Of a stretch of 64,000 nt of DNA, positions 8,350 through 15,094 are shown piece after piece. Location: positions 24,377 to 88,376 of the forward strand of contig NZ_JBGCVY010000063.1 in the NCBI RefSeq assembly GCF_041088075.1, written 5' to 3'. The translations under genes were made by a program, and so were the position numbers. Position 1 is the first letter of the stretch; the number at the start of each line of letters is the position of its first letter. The notes under the pieces are model-generated. The model was not told where the DNA came from. It was given only the letters and a program-made list of their open reading frames with translations, and did not search any database. This DNA is from Mucilaginibacter_A sp041088075 (GTDB taxonomy: Bacteria > Bacteroidota > Bacteroidia > Sphingobacteriales > Sphingobacteriaceae).

Positions 8350-10386
8350 CTAAATCAACGTTTTAAAAAGGTAAATACTGAGGATGACCAGCAACATGCC
8401 CAGCAAATATTGCTGCACTTTGCCAGTTTGAAAACCCCGGGCAAAACTACCAATATCACGGACACGGAAGGCGATAAAATTTACCAGCCCATCAACAAGG
8501 TAGCGGTCCAGCCATTTGCTGATTTCGGAAAAAAGCAGGCCGGTTTTGGCCAGCAGGTTTACAAAGCCATCAATCACTAAACGATCAAAAGCATACAATT
8601 TTTGGCTGACCCAAACTACTGTTTTTACCACATGATTTTGGTAGAACCGGTCAATATACCATTGGTTGTAAGACAAGCGGAACAGAAGGCCGCTTTCAGG
8701 AAACCAGTTGATACTTTTCCTAAAATATTGCAAATAAGCTAAATAAATAACCGGAATGGTAATGATGTTTACCGCAGCAGGAATTAAAGTATGGTACAAA
8801 TTCTCGCGTTCGAAGTAATCTGCCGTTAAAAAACCTTTAAAAAGCCAGCTTTGCTCGTACAACAAAGGGTTGAGCGAAAACACGGGAAACAAAGAAAACA
8901 GTGCTAAAAACAGCATCGGCCAAGCGAACAGATTGTTTTCTTTGGAAAAATGCAGCTCGAAAGTTGGAACCATTTCCTTCAACTTGGATTCGCCCCAAAA
9001 CACTTTAAACATCAGCCGGGCAATGTAAAAAGCGGTGAGCCAACTGGTGATTAAGATGGAAATGGGAATGAGTTTGTAGAAAAAAGACCGGCCTTCTGCC
9101 CACTCAAAAGCCTGGATCAAAATGCCGTCTTTGGATAAATAGCCGGAAGTAAGCGGCAAACCGATCAAAGCCAAGCCTGCAACAATGCAGGTAACAAAAG
9201 TAACCGGCAAAGCTTTGCGCAAACCGCCCATGTATAAAATGTTCTGTGGGTCAATTTCTAAGTGCAGTTTTTCTTTTAAATGCTGCATTTCGTGGATGAT
9301 AACGCCGGCCGACAAAAACAAAAGACACTTAAAAAAAGCATGTGTGGTTAGGTGGAACAAAGCGGAAGCATAAGCGCCCATGCCCATTGCGGCAACCATA
9401 AAACCCAATTGCGAAATGGTAGAAAAAGCCAGGATTTTTTTCAAATCGTTTTGGGTGAGGGCAATCGTTGCCGCCATAAAAGCGGTAAAAGTGCCGGTTA
9501 TGGTGATGATTAATTTTACATCCGCATTAAAAATTGGATAAACCCGCGCCAACAAGAAAACGCCAGCAGCGACCATGGTTGCCGCGTGGATTAGGGCCGA
9601 AACGGAAGTTGGCCCTTCCATCGCATCGGGCAGCCAGGTGTGCAACGGAAATTGTGCCGATTTGGCCATCGCTCCGAGAAAAAAACACAATCCTGCAATG
9701 GTTAACCAGGTTCCTGATAATCCTCCGGCAGTTGTAAAGTTATTTGGATGGCTGAAAAGTGTCAGCAGGTCAAACGTTTGGAAGTGTGCAAACAGGATCA
9801 TGATGCCGATCAAGAAACCGATATCACCAATCCGGTTCATGATAAAAGCTTTTTTATTGGCCTGGACTGCCTTTTCCCGCGTAAACCAAAAGCCGATTAA
9901 CAAGTAGGAAGCAAAGCCGACCAACTCCCAAAAAGCGTATAGCAACAGTAAATTATCAACCACCACCAAAGCCAGCATCGCGAAGCAAAAAAAACTGAGG
10001 TAACGGAAATAGCGGCGGAAATTCCGGTCGCCTTCCATATAAGCCAAAGAATAAAAATGTACCGCCAAAGCGATACCGGAGACCAAAACCAGCATCAGCA
10101 CCGAAAGGTTATTGAGCAGCAAACCGGCAAAGATTTTTACGGTGCCGATCTGAAACCATAGGATTTGTTGGTGAACAGGTTCCCGGTTCCAAATTTTTGA
10201 GAAAAGGAAAGCCGAACTAATCAAACTCAACAAGATACAAATAGTGGCCAGCCAGCCTTCCGTTTTGCCCGATGCTGTTTTTACCACTATAAAATTGGTG
10301 ATAAAAGCAGCAAAAGGCAGCAGCACGGCAATTAATGCAAGTTGGATTTCGAGTGTATGGTTTTGTAAAGTATGGATCGGTTCCAA
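8350..10386 (-). CDS. nuoL: NADH-quinone oxidoreductase subunit L
   Basis: A 678-residue protein, the largest antiporter-like subunit of complex I, at the distal end of the membrane arm. Conserved segments include LLYAFWELVGFASYLLIGFW (TM5 Glu), KSAQFPLHTWLPDAMEGPT, and KKILAFSTISQLGFMVAAMG. The C-terminal part carries the long amphipathic-helix/TM16 extension expected of NuoL. The start is TTG at 10386, 6 bases after the nuoK stop; no ATG is available nearby in frame. A full-length extended copy of the window motif's second form (ATGCTGTTTTTACC plus ACTATAAAATTGGTG) lies in the coding region from 10272. Confidence 0.96.
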   Translation of the reverse strand: MEPIHTLQNHTLEIQLALIAVLLPFAAFITNFIVVKTASGKTEGWLATICILLSLISSAFLFSKIWNREPVHQQILWFQIGTVKIFAGLLLNNLSVLMLVLVSGIALAVHFYSLAYMEGDRNFRRYFRYLSFFCFAMLALVVVDNLLLLYAFWELVGFASYLLIGFWFTREKAVQANKKAFIMNRIGDIGFLIGIMILFAHFQTFDLLTLFSHPNNFTTAGGLSGTWLTIAGLCFFLGAMAKSAQFPLHTWLPDAMEGPTSVSALIHAATMVAAGVFLLARVYPIFNADVKLIITITGTFTAFMAATIALTQNDLKKILAFSTISQLGFMVAAMGMGAYASALFHLTTHAFFKCLLFLSAGVIIHEMQHLKEKLHLEIDPQNILYMGGLRKALPVTFVTCIVAGLALIGLPLTSGYLSKDGILIQAFEWAEGRSFFYKLIPISILITSWLTAFYIARLMFKVFWGESKLKEMVPTFELHFSKENNLFAWPMLFLALFSLFPVFSLNPLLYEQSWLFKGFLTADYFERENLYHTLIPAAVNIITIPVIYLAYLQYFRKSINWFPESGLLFRLSYNQWYIDRFYQNHVVKTVVWVSQKLYAFDRLVIDGFVNLLAKTGLLFSEISKWLDRYLVDGLVNFIAFRVRDIGSFARGFQTGKVQQYLLGMLLVILSIYLFKTLI

Positions 10387-10392
10387 ATTTTG

Positions 10393-10698
10393 TTAATCTT
10401 TTAATTCGTCAATCTTGCCGGGATCAATGGTTTTAAACCTTCGGTAAACATTCAAAATAATGGCCAAAGCAACCGCGGTTGCAGCAGCGGCCAGAACGAT
10501 GGCAAACAAAGCAAAAATTTGTCCGCTGTTGTGGTAGCGGTCGTATTTTCCAAACGCAATCAGATTGATAACGGCGGCGTTAATGATAAATTCAATCCCA
10601 ATCAAAACCTGGATGGCGTTGTTTTTAGTCAAAACCATGTACAAACCGGCGGAAAATAAACACGCGCCAATCAGCATAAAAGTTTGGAGGTTAATCAA
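10393..10698 (-). CDS. nuoK: NADH-quinone oxidoreductase subunit K
   Basis: A small three-helix membrane subunit of complex I carrying the conserved membrane glutamates (GIEFIINAAVINL). The frame stays open further upstream to 10734, but the extra residues (MVPRIWPERS) do not resemble NuoK. I prefer the TTG at 10696-10698, which yields MINLQTFMLIGACLF and about 101 residues, the usual family length. AAAGGAG lies 7 bases before it. This start overlaps the nuoJ stop (TTGATTAA), a typical translational-coupling arrangement. The start is inferred; the identity is secure. Confidence 0.92.
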   Translation of the reverse strand: MINLQTFMLIGACLFSAGLYMVLTKNNAIQVLIGIEFIINAAVINLIAFGKYDRYHNSGQIFALFAIVLAAAATAVALAIILNVYRRFKTIDPGKIDELKD

Positions 10699-11230
10699 GT
10701 GAACGCTCCTTTCTGGCCAAATGCGCGGCACCAATCAACGCCATCATCAGCAAAATGGAAATCGCTTCAAAAGGCAGCAAATAAGTGGTCATTAAATTGG
10801 TACCGATATTGGTAACGGTATTGTCCTGCGGACGAAAAGTATTGTTGGTTGATTGTGCGATCCATTGAAGTTGATCTGGTTTTAGTTTGAAAATTGCATT
10901 CACCAGTACAATCAAAAATGCCGCGGCCACCAGCAAGGCCGGAAACTGTTTCAGCGTAAAAACCGGATGCCGGCTCTCCTCCAATTTCTCCAAAGTTTCT
11001 TTGCTCGACAGCATGAACGTGAACAGCATCAGCACCAAAACGCCGCCTACATAAATTACGATCTGGGTAACGGCCACAAAATCTGCCAGAGCAAAAACGT
11101 ACAAGCCGGCAACGGCAAAAAGCGTAACAAAAAACATAAAAACCGAGCGCACTAAATTTTGGCTTGCTGCCACAAACCAGGCCGAAGCAACCGTAGTTAA
11201 ACCCAGAAAAATAAAAATGCCTTGCTCCAT
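10691..11230 (-). CDS. nuoJ: NADH-quinone oxidoreductase subunit J
   Basis: A 179-residue membrane subunit of complex I with about five hydrophobic segments. FVAVTQIVIYVGGVLVLMLFTFM is the conserved TM3 region with the pi-bulge that couples to the quinone site (written here as VTQIVIYVGGVLVL). Its ATG (11228-11230) lies inside a copy of the dispersed motif, whose TAA is at the same time the nuoI stop. The nuoI-nuoJ junction is therefore TAAAAGAAGCATG, giving stop, purine-rich stretch and start in 13 bases. The 3' end overlaps the nuoK start. Confidence 0.94.
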   Translation of the reverse strand: MEQGIFIFLGLTTVASAWFVAASQNLVRSVFMFFVTLFAVAGLYVFALADFVAVTQIVIYVGGVLVLMLFTFMLSSKETLEKLEESRHPVFTLKQFPALLVAAAFLIVLVNAIFKLKPDQLQWIAQSTNNTFRPQDNTVTNIGTNLMTTYLLPFEAISILLMMALIGAAHLARKERSLD

Positions 11231-11240
11231 GCTTCTTTTA
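11229..11240 (+). repeat. Dispersed motif copy joining nuoI stop and nuoJ start
   Basis: ATGCTTCTTTTA. On the coding strand TAAAAGAAGCAT supplies the nuoI TAA and the first two bases of the nuoJ ATG. Confidence 0.9.
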
Positions 11241-11819
11241 CCCCTGTTTTTTTTGTGTGGCCGCTTGTTTGGCCGCCAACTTTTCGGCCTGCTGCTTCTC
11301 CAATTCTAAACGTTTTTCTTCGGCTTCTGCTTCGCTCATCGGCGAAAAACGGTAAGTCAGCAAATCCAGTTCTTCCACACTTTTATCGTATTGGTTGGTC
11401 ATCGTGATACATTCCGTCGGGCAAACCGTGGTGCACAAACCGCAGTACATGCACTTGGCCATATCAATATCAAACTTTGCCGCATACAAACGTTTGGTTG
11501 TGCCATCGGAAGTTTGCCCGATGGCTTCGGTTGCTTTGATAGATTCGATTTCAATACAATTAACCGGACAAATTTTCGCACACAAGTCGCATACAATACA
11601 ATCCTCCATTTCCACAAAAAGCTGGTAACGGCCAACTTCCGGGACTGGTAGTTTTTGATGCGGGTATTGGATGGTAACGTTTCCTTCCTGTTGTTTAAAA
11701 TAATTATCGGACTGAATGCCTATCACTTCCCTACTGTTTTTAGCAGCTAAAAAATGTTTCAGGGTGAGGTTGAAGCCTTTTCCTGCTGATTTAATGCCTT
11801 TTATGATGTTGTTGAACAT
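11238..11819 (-). CDS. nuoI: NADH-quinone oxidoreductase subunit I (2[4Fe-4S] ferredoxin-type)
   Basis: A 193-residue peripheral-arm subunit that holds clusters N6a and N6b, passing electrons toward the quinone site. Two [4Fe-4S] motifs are present: CIVCDLCAKICPVNC and CMYCGLCTTVCPTEC, in the middle of the protein. The C-terminus (residues 160-193) is a charged Glu/Lys/Gln/Ala tail, longer than in many NuoI proteins and probably poorly ordered. The gene lies between nuoH and nuoJ. The 61-bp gap to nuoH carries a 28-bp perfect palindrome. The stop codon falls in a dispersed motif copy. Confidence 0.95.
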   Translation of the reverse strand: MFNNIIKGIKSAGKGFNLTLKHFLAAKNSREVIGIQSDNYFKQQEGNVTIQYPHQKLPVPEVGRYQLFVEMEDCIVCDLCAKICPVNCIEIESIKATEAIGQTSDGTTKRLYAAKFDIDMAKCMYCGLCTTVCPTECITMTNQYDKSVEELDLLTYRFSPMSEAEAEEKRLELEKQQAEKLAAKQAATQKKQG

Positions 11820-11839
11820 TTTGATTTTTAATTTTTACC

Positions 11840-11884
11840 GTAGAGACGTTGCATGCAACGTCTCTACATCGGCAACGTCTCTAC
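11840..11884. repeat. 28-bp perfect palindrome plus a half copy at the nuoH/nuoI junction
   Basis: GTAGAGACGTTGCA and its exact reverse complement fill 11840-11867. A further GCAACGTCTCTAC follows at 11872-11884 and runs into the nuoH stop codon. Sequences of the GTAGAGACG...CGTCTCTAC type are, to my knowledge, common dispersed palindromes in Bacteroidota and cyanobacterial genomes. It can form a strong hairpin in the nuo transcript. Confidence 0.85.
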
Positions 11885-12951
11885 ATCAACCACAACCGCC
11901 AAATCCCCGAAACCAGCATACACAAAAAGGCAAGCGGCGTTAAAACCTTCCAGCATAAATCCATCAATTGATCAACACGGAAACGCGGCAACGTCCACCG
12001 AACCCACATTTGCAATCCGATCAAAAGCAGCGATTTCAGAAAAATCCAGCCAATCCCCCAAATATTTCCGGTCGTCCAATCAGCTAATTTTACGGCACCG
12101 ATGTTTGGCAGCGGCGTATTCCAGGCTCCCAGAAACAGGATCACGCCAACCATGGACACCAAAAACATCATGGAATATTCGGCCAGAAAAACCAGCGCAA
12201 AACGGATTCCGGTGTATTCGGTGTGAAAACCAGCCACCAATTCGGATTCTGCTTCCGGGATATCGAACGGCGCACGGTTGCTTTCGGCTAATGAAGCAAT
12301 AAAATAAATGACGAAAGCAACGATCAGATGAGGCGCACGAAAGATGTTCCAGGCTAAAAACCCGCCTACTTCTTTTACCGGTATAAATCCTAAAAATTTG
12401 GTGTTTTCCGCGGAAAGGATTCCTTGTTGTTTGGCAATTTCCTGCAAATCCAACGTCTGCGAAATCATGATGACTGAAATAATGGCAAAGCCAGCCGGAA
12501 TTTCATACGAAACAATTTGCGCCACCGAACGCATCGCGCCCAGCAAAGCATACTTGTTGTTCGATCCCCAGCCGGCCATCAAAATCCCAACCGTTTCGAT
12601 GGAAAGCACGGCCAGGATATAAAAAATCCCAACATTGATATTGGCTGGAATTAAACCCGGTGCCCAGGGCAAAGCGGCAAAACCTAAATAAACCGCTACA
12701 AAAATGATGATTGGTGCAAGCGCAAAAAGCACTTTATCGGCTGCATTTGGCGTGATCAGTTCTTTTTGCAGCATCTTTAACATATCTGCAAAAACCTGCA
12801 ACGAACCATATTTTCCGGTTTCCATCGGCCCCAACCTATCCTGGATAAACGCGGAAACCTTGCGTTCGGCATAAACGCCAAACGTGGTAAACAGCGCCAC
12901 AAAAGTAAACAGCGCCAGGGCAACCAAAATGCTGAGGAGGTAATGGTTCAA
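11881..12951 (-). CDS. nuoH: NADH-quinone oxidoreductase subunit H
   Basis: A 356-residue membrane subunit that forms part of the quinone-binding chamber between the peripheral and membrane arms of complex I. Conserved pieces: YAERKVSAFIQDRLGPM (residues about 28-44), the loop AESNRAPFDIPEAESELVAGF (AESNRAPFDIPEAESEL) and TLPRFRVDQLMDLCWKVL. The start is taken as TTG at 12951, as no ATG precedes the conserved sequence. It is the first nuo gene of this run; murI lies upstream, so nuoA-G must be elsewhere. The stop lies in a half copy of the GTAGAGACG palindrome. Confidence 0.95.
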   Translation of the reverse strand: MNHYLLSILVALALFTFVALFTTFGVYAERKVSAFIQDRLGPMETGKYGSLQVFADMLKMLQKELITPNAADKVLFALAPIIIFVAVYLGFAALPWAPGLIPANINVGIFYILAVLSIETVGILMAGWGSNNKYALLGAMRSVAQIVSYEIPAGFAIISVIMISQTLDLQEIAKQQGILSAENTKFLGFIPVKEVGGFLAWNIFRAPHLIVAFVIYFIASLAESNRAPFDIPEAESELVAGFHTEYTGIRFALVFLAEYSMMFLVSMVGVILFLGAWNTPLPNIGAVKLADWTTGNIWGIGWIFLKSLLLIGLQMWVRWTLPRFRVDQLMDLCWKVLTPLAFLCMLVSGIWRLWLM

Positions 12952-13028
12952 AACAAATGATTTACTATGCCTGCAAACTTACTTATTTAGAACGATTGCG
13001 GGAAGCAAAGGAATTGAGGTGAGTCAGG

Positions 13029-13835
13029 CTAATCCCAAATTTGACGGAGGTTTAACCCGATTTGCTGGCCGAAAAACAACTGCGTGCTTTTTTCAAAAGA
13101 ATCGGTATAATCAGAAACGTAGAAACGGTGCGGCGCGGGTTCATCTTCGTTTAACAAATCCATTCGCTGCAGTTCTTGCCAGAGATGACGGGCAACGATT
13201 TCGGTATTATCAACGATGGCTATTTCGGGATGATAATAAGCGGCAATCTCGTTTCGGATTAATGGATAATGCGTACAGCCTAAAATCAAACTGTCAATTC
13301 CCTGCAAAACAGGATCAGAAAGATAAGTGTGGATGAGCGTACTGCTGATTTGATCGTTAAAAAAACCTTCTTCAATCATCGGCACCAACAATGGCGTGGC
13401 AAGGGAATGCACGTTTAAACCTGGTTTTTTCTGCTGGATTTTTTGCGCGTAGATATTGGATTTGATCGTAGCACGTGTGGCAATGACACCGATATTTTGA
13501 AACCGATCAGTAGCGGTCATAAAATCAACCACCGGGTCAATCACGCTGTAAATCGGGATTTGGTTTCCCAAAAACAGTTTCAAATCGTGGTAAGCCAACG
13601 AAGATGCGGTGTTGCAGGCGATGACAATTGCTTTACAGCCTTCGTCCATCAAAAACTTCGCGATCTTCAAAGAGTAATATTTGATGGCTTCGGGTGATTT
13701 ATCGCCGTAAGGCAAATGCGCCGTATCGCCAAAATAAACCAATGCTTCTTTTGGCATCAATTTATTGATGGCGTTGGCAACGGTCAATCCGCCAATTCCC
13801 GAATCAAAAACACCGATGGGCTGGTTTGCTGGCAT
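13029..13835 (-). CDS. murI: Glutamate racemase
   Basis: A 268-residue cytosolic enzyme making D-glutamate for peptidoglycan. The N-terminal GVFDSGIGGLTVA is the family signature. The two catalytic cysteines are in ACNTASS (Cys74) and LGCTHYPL (Cys187). YFGDTAHLPYGDKS is also typical. The length is normal. The gene follows two skp-like genes but is separated from them by a strong hairpin at 13847-13888 and a motif copy, so it may be transcribed partly on its own. MurI at the end of a BamA/Skp/Skp run is a frequent Bacteroidota arrangement. Confidence 0.96.
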   Translation of the reverse strand: MPANQPIGVFDSGIGGLTVANAINKLMPKEALVYFGDTAHLPYGDKSPEAIKYYSLKIAKFLMDEGCKAIVIACNTASSLAYHDLKLFLGNQIPIYSVIDPVVDFMTATDRFQNIGVIATRATIKSNIYAQKIQQKKPGLNVHSLATPLLVPMIEEGFFNDQISSTLIHTYLSDPVLQGIDSLILGCTHYPLIRNEIAAYYHPEIAIVDNTEIVARHLWQELQRMDLLNEDEPAPHRFYVSDYTDSFEKSTQLFFGQQIGLNLRQIWD

Positions 13836-13846
13836 CCGGCTAAAAT

Positions 13847-13888
13847 AAAAAAAGCGGTGTCTTTTTTAGCTCAAGACACCGCTTTTTA
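13847..13888 (-). terminator. Hairpin terminator after the skp pair
   Basis: AAAAAGCGGTGTCTT and AAGACACCGCTTTTT form an almost perfect stem around a short loop, with A/T runs on both sides. It should act on minus-strand transcripts leaving the skp genes and could work in both directions. Confidence 0.75.
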
Positions 13889-13893
13889 GTGGA

Positions 13894-13905
13894 TAAAAGA
13901 AGTAT
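13894..13905 (-). repeat. Dispersed motif copy between skp and murI
   Basis: TAAAAGAAGTAT, the A-form of the motif, 1 base beyond the skp stop at 13907 and next to the terminator hairpin. Confidence 0.8.
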
Positions 13906-13906
13906 G

Positions 13907-14419
13907 TTACTTTAAACCTAATTTCGCTTTTACGGCAGCCATCATATTGTCTGCTTCCGGGGAAACTAATAATTCGGTTTGAGAAGTATCAATTACGTAA
14001 GTATAACCTTTTTCTTTGGCTACAGCTTGTACGGCAGCACGCGCTTTGTCCAACAATGGTTTTGATAATTGTTGCGTTTTGTCGCCAACTTGTTGTTGCG
14101 CTTTTGCCTGGAAATCCTGCAAGCGTTTGTTTGAATCTTGCAATTCAGCTTCTTTCGCTGTACGGGCTGCATCCGTCATGGTTGCTTTTTTGGCATCGTA
14201 ACCTTGTGCGTTTGTCTGCAGCTCATTGTTTAAAGCTGTTAACTGGTCAACAAAAGTTTTCTGGTAATCCTGGATTTGTTTTTGCACTGTTTTGGTTTCA
14301 GGCATTTGATCAATTAATTGATTGAAAGCAATGTGGCCGATTTTGGATTGTGCCTGGGCAACATTTCCTGCAAAAAATAAACAGCCGGCAACTAAAGCAA
14401 CTTTAAATAGTTTTTTCAT
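13907..14419 (-). CDS. OmpH/Skp-family periplasmic chaperone (second copy)
   Basis: A 170-residue protein with signal peptide MKKLFKVALVAGCLFFAGNVAQAQ. It then has the short beta segment KIGHIAFNQLIDQMP and a long helical, Gln/Lys/Ala-rich region (about residues 40-130) expected of the Skp tentacles. The C-terminus YTYVIDTSQTELLVSPEADNMM is the conserved closing strand region. Skp binds unfolded outer-membrane proteins in the periplasm and delivers them to BamA, encoded two genes upstream. The neighbouring paralogue at 14471-15001 suggests a hetero- or specialised trimer, which is inference. Confidence 0.9.
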   Translation of the reverse strand: MKKLFKVALVAGCLFFAGNVAQAQSKIGHIAFNQLIDQMPETKTVQKQIQDYQKTFVDQLTALNNELQTNAQGYDAKKATMTDAARTAKEAELQDSNKRLQDFQAKAQQQVGDKTQQLSKPLLDKARAAVQAVAKEKGYTYVIDTSQTELLVSPEADNMMAAVKAKLGLK

Positions 14420-14444
14420 TTTTGTTATTGAGGGTGATTTTTAT

Positions 14445-14456
14445 ATACTGTTTTTA
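14445..14456 (+). repeat. Second-form motif copy between the two skp genes
   Basis: ATACTGTTTTTA, exact match to the sister form of the dispersed motif, in the 51-bp gap between the two paralogues. Confidence 0.7.
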
Positions 14457-14470
14457 TAAGGTGTTTTTTG

Positions 14471-15001
14471 TTATTGGGCAAATACGCCTGGTTTTAAACC
14501 CAAACGGGTGATTACAGCCGCACTTTTATCATAACGCGGATTTGCATAAAGCATTATCACTTCGCTGTTTTTATCAAAGATCATGTCCAAATTTTCGCTT
14601 TCGGCAATGGCTTGAACGGCTTTTGCAACACGGTCTTGCACAGGTTTAATCAGTGCAGTGCTGCGTTGCGCCAGTTCGCCGTCCGGCCCGAATTTTTGGC
14701 GTTGAAAATCTTTCGCGGCTTTTTCTTTGTCAATAATTTCGTTCTCGCGTCGTTTTTTCATGTCGGCCGTCATCAACACCTGGTCGGCCTGGTAAGCTTT
14801 GTACATGCGGTCAATATCCTGAAAACGGGCATCGGTTTCTTTTTGCCACTGATCTGAAATTGCAGCCAACTGCTTTTGCGAAGACGCATATTCGGGCACG
14901 TGCTTCAAAATATATTCAGAATCAACATAAGCAAAACGCTGTGCAAACGCGGCTGTTACGGCCAGTACAGGTATCAATAATGTTAGAAATAATTTCTTCA
15001 T
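14471..15001 (-). CDS. OmpH/Skp-family periplasmic chaperone (first copy)
   Basis: A 176-residue protein with signal peptide MKKLFLTLLIPVLAVTAAFAQ, then RFAYVDSEYILKHVPEY, the usual N-terminal OmpH motif (FAYVDSEYIL...P). A long charged helical hairpin follows (about residues 40-125), then NLDMIFDKNSEVIMLYANPRYD. It lies 93 bp downstream of bamA on the same strand, fitting its role as the chaperone that supplies the Bam complex. It differs from its neighbour by a longer charged coil and a C-terminus resembling the DLTxxVI type. Confidence 0.92.
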   Translation of the reverse strand: MKKLFLTLLIPVLAVTAAFAQRFAYVDSEYILKHVPEYASSQKQLAAISDQWQKETDARFQDIDRMYKAYQADQVLMTADMKKRRENEIIDKEKAAKDFQRQKFGPDGELAQRSTALIKPVQDRVAKAVQAIAESENLDMIFDKNSEVIMLYANPRYDKSAAVITRLGLKPGVFAQ

Positions 15002-15072
15002 GTTACAAAACTACGCAAAATAATGTTTTTGAAAATCTTGCACATCTAAATTTGATGAAAGATTTAGGGTGA

Positions 15073-15084
15073 TAAAAACAGTAT
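15073..15084 (-). repeat. Second-form motif copy between skp and bamA
   Basis: TAAAAACAGTAT, the reverse complement of ATACTGTTTTTA, in the bamA-skp gap next to the bamA stop. Confidence 0.7.
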
Positions 15085-15094
15085 CGGCTATCAT

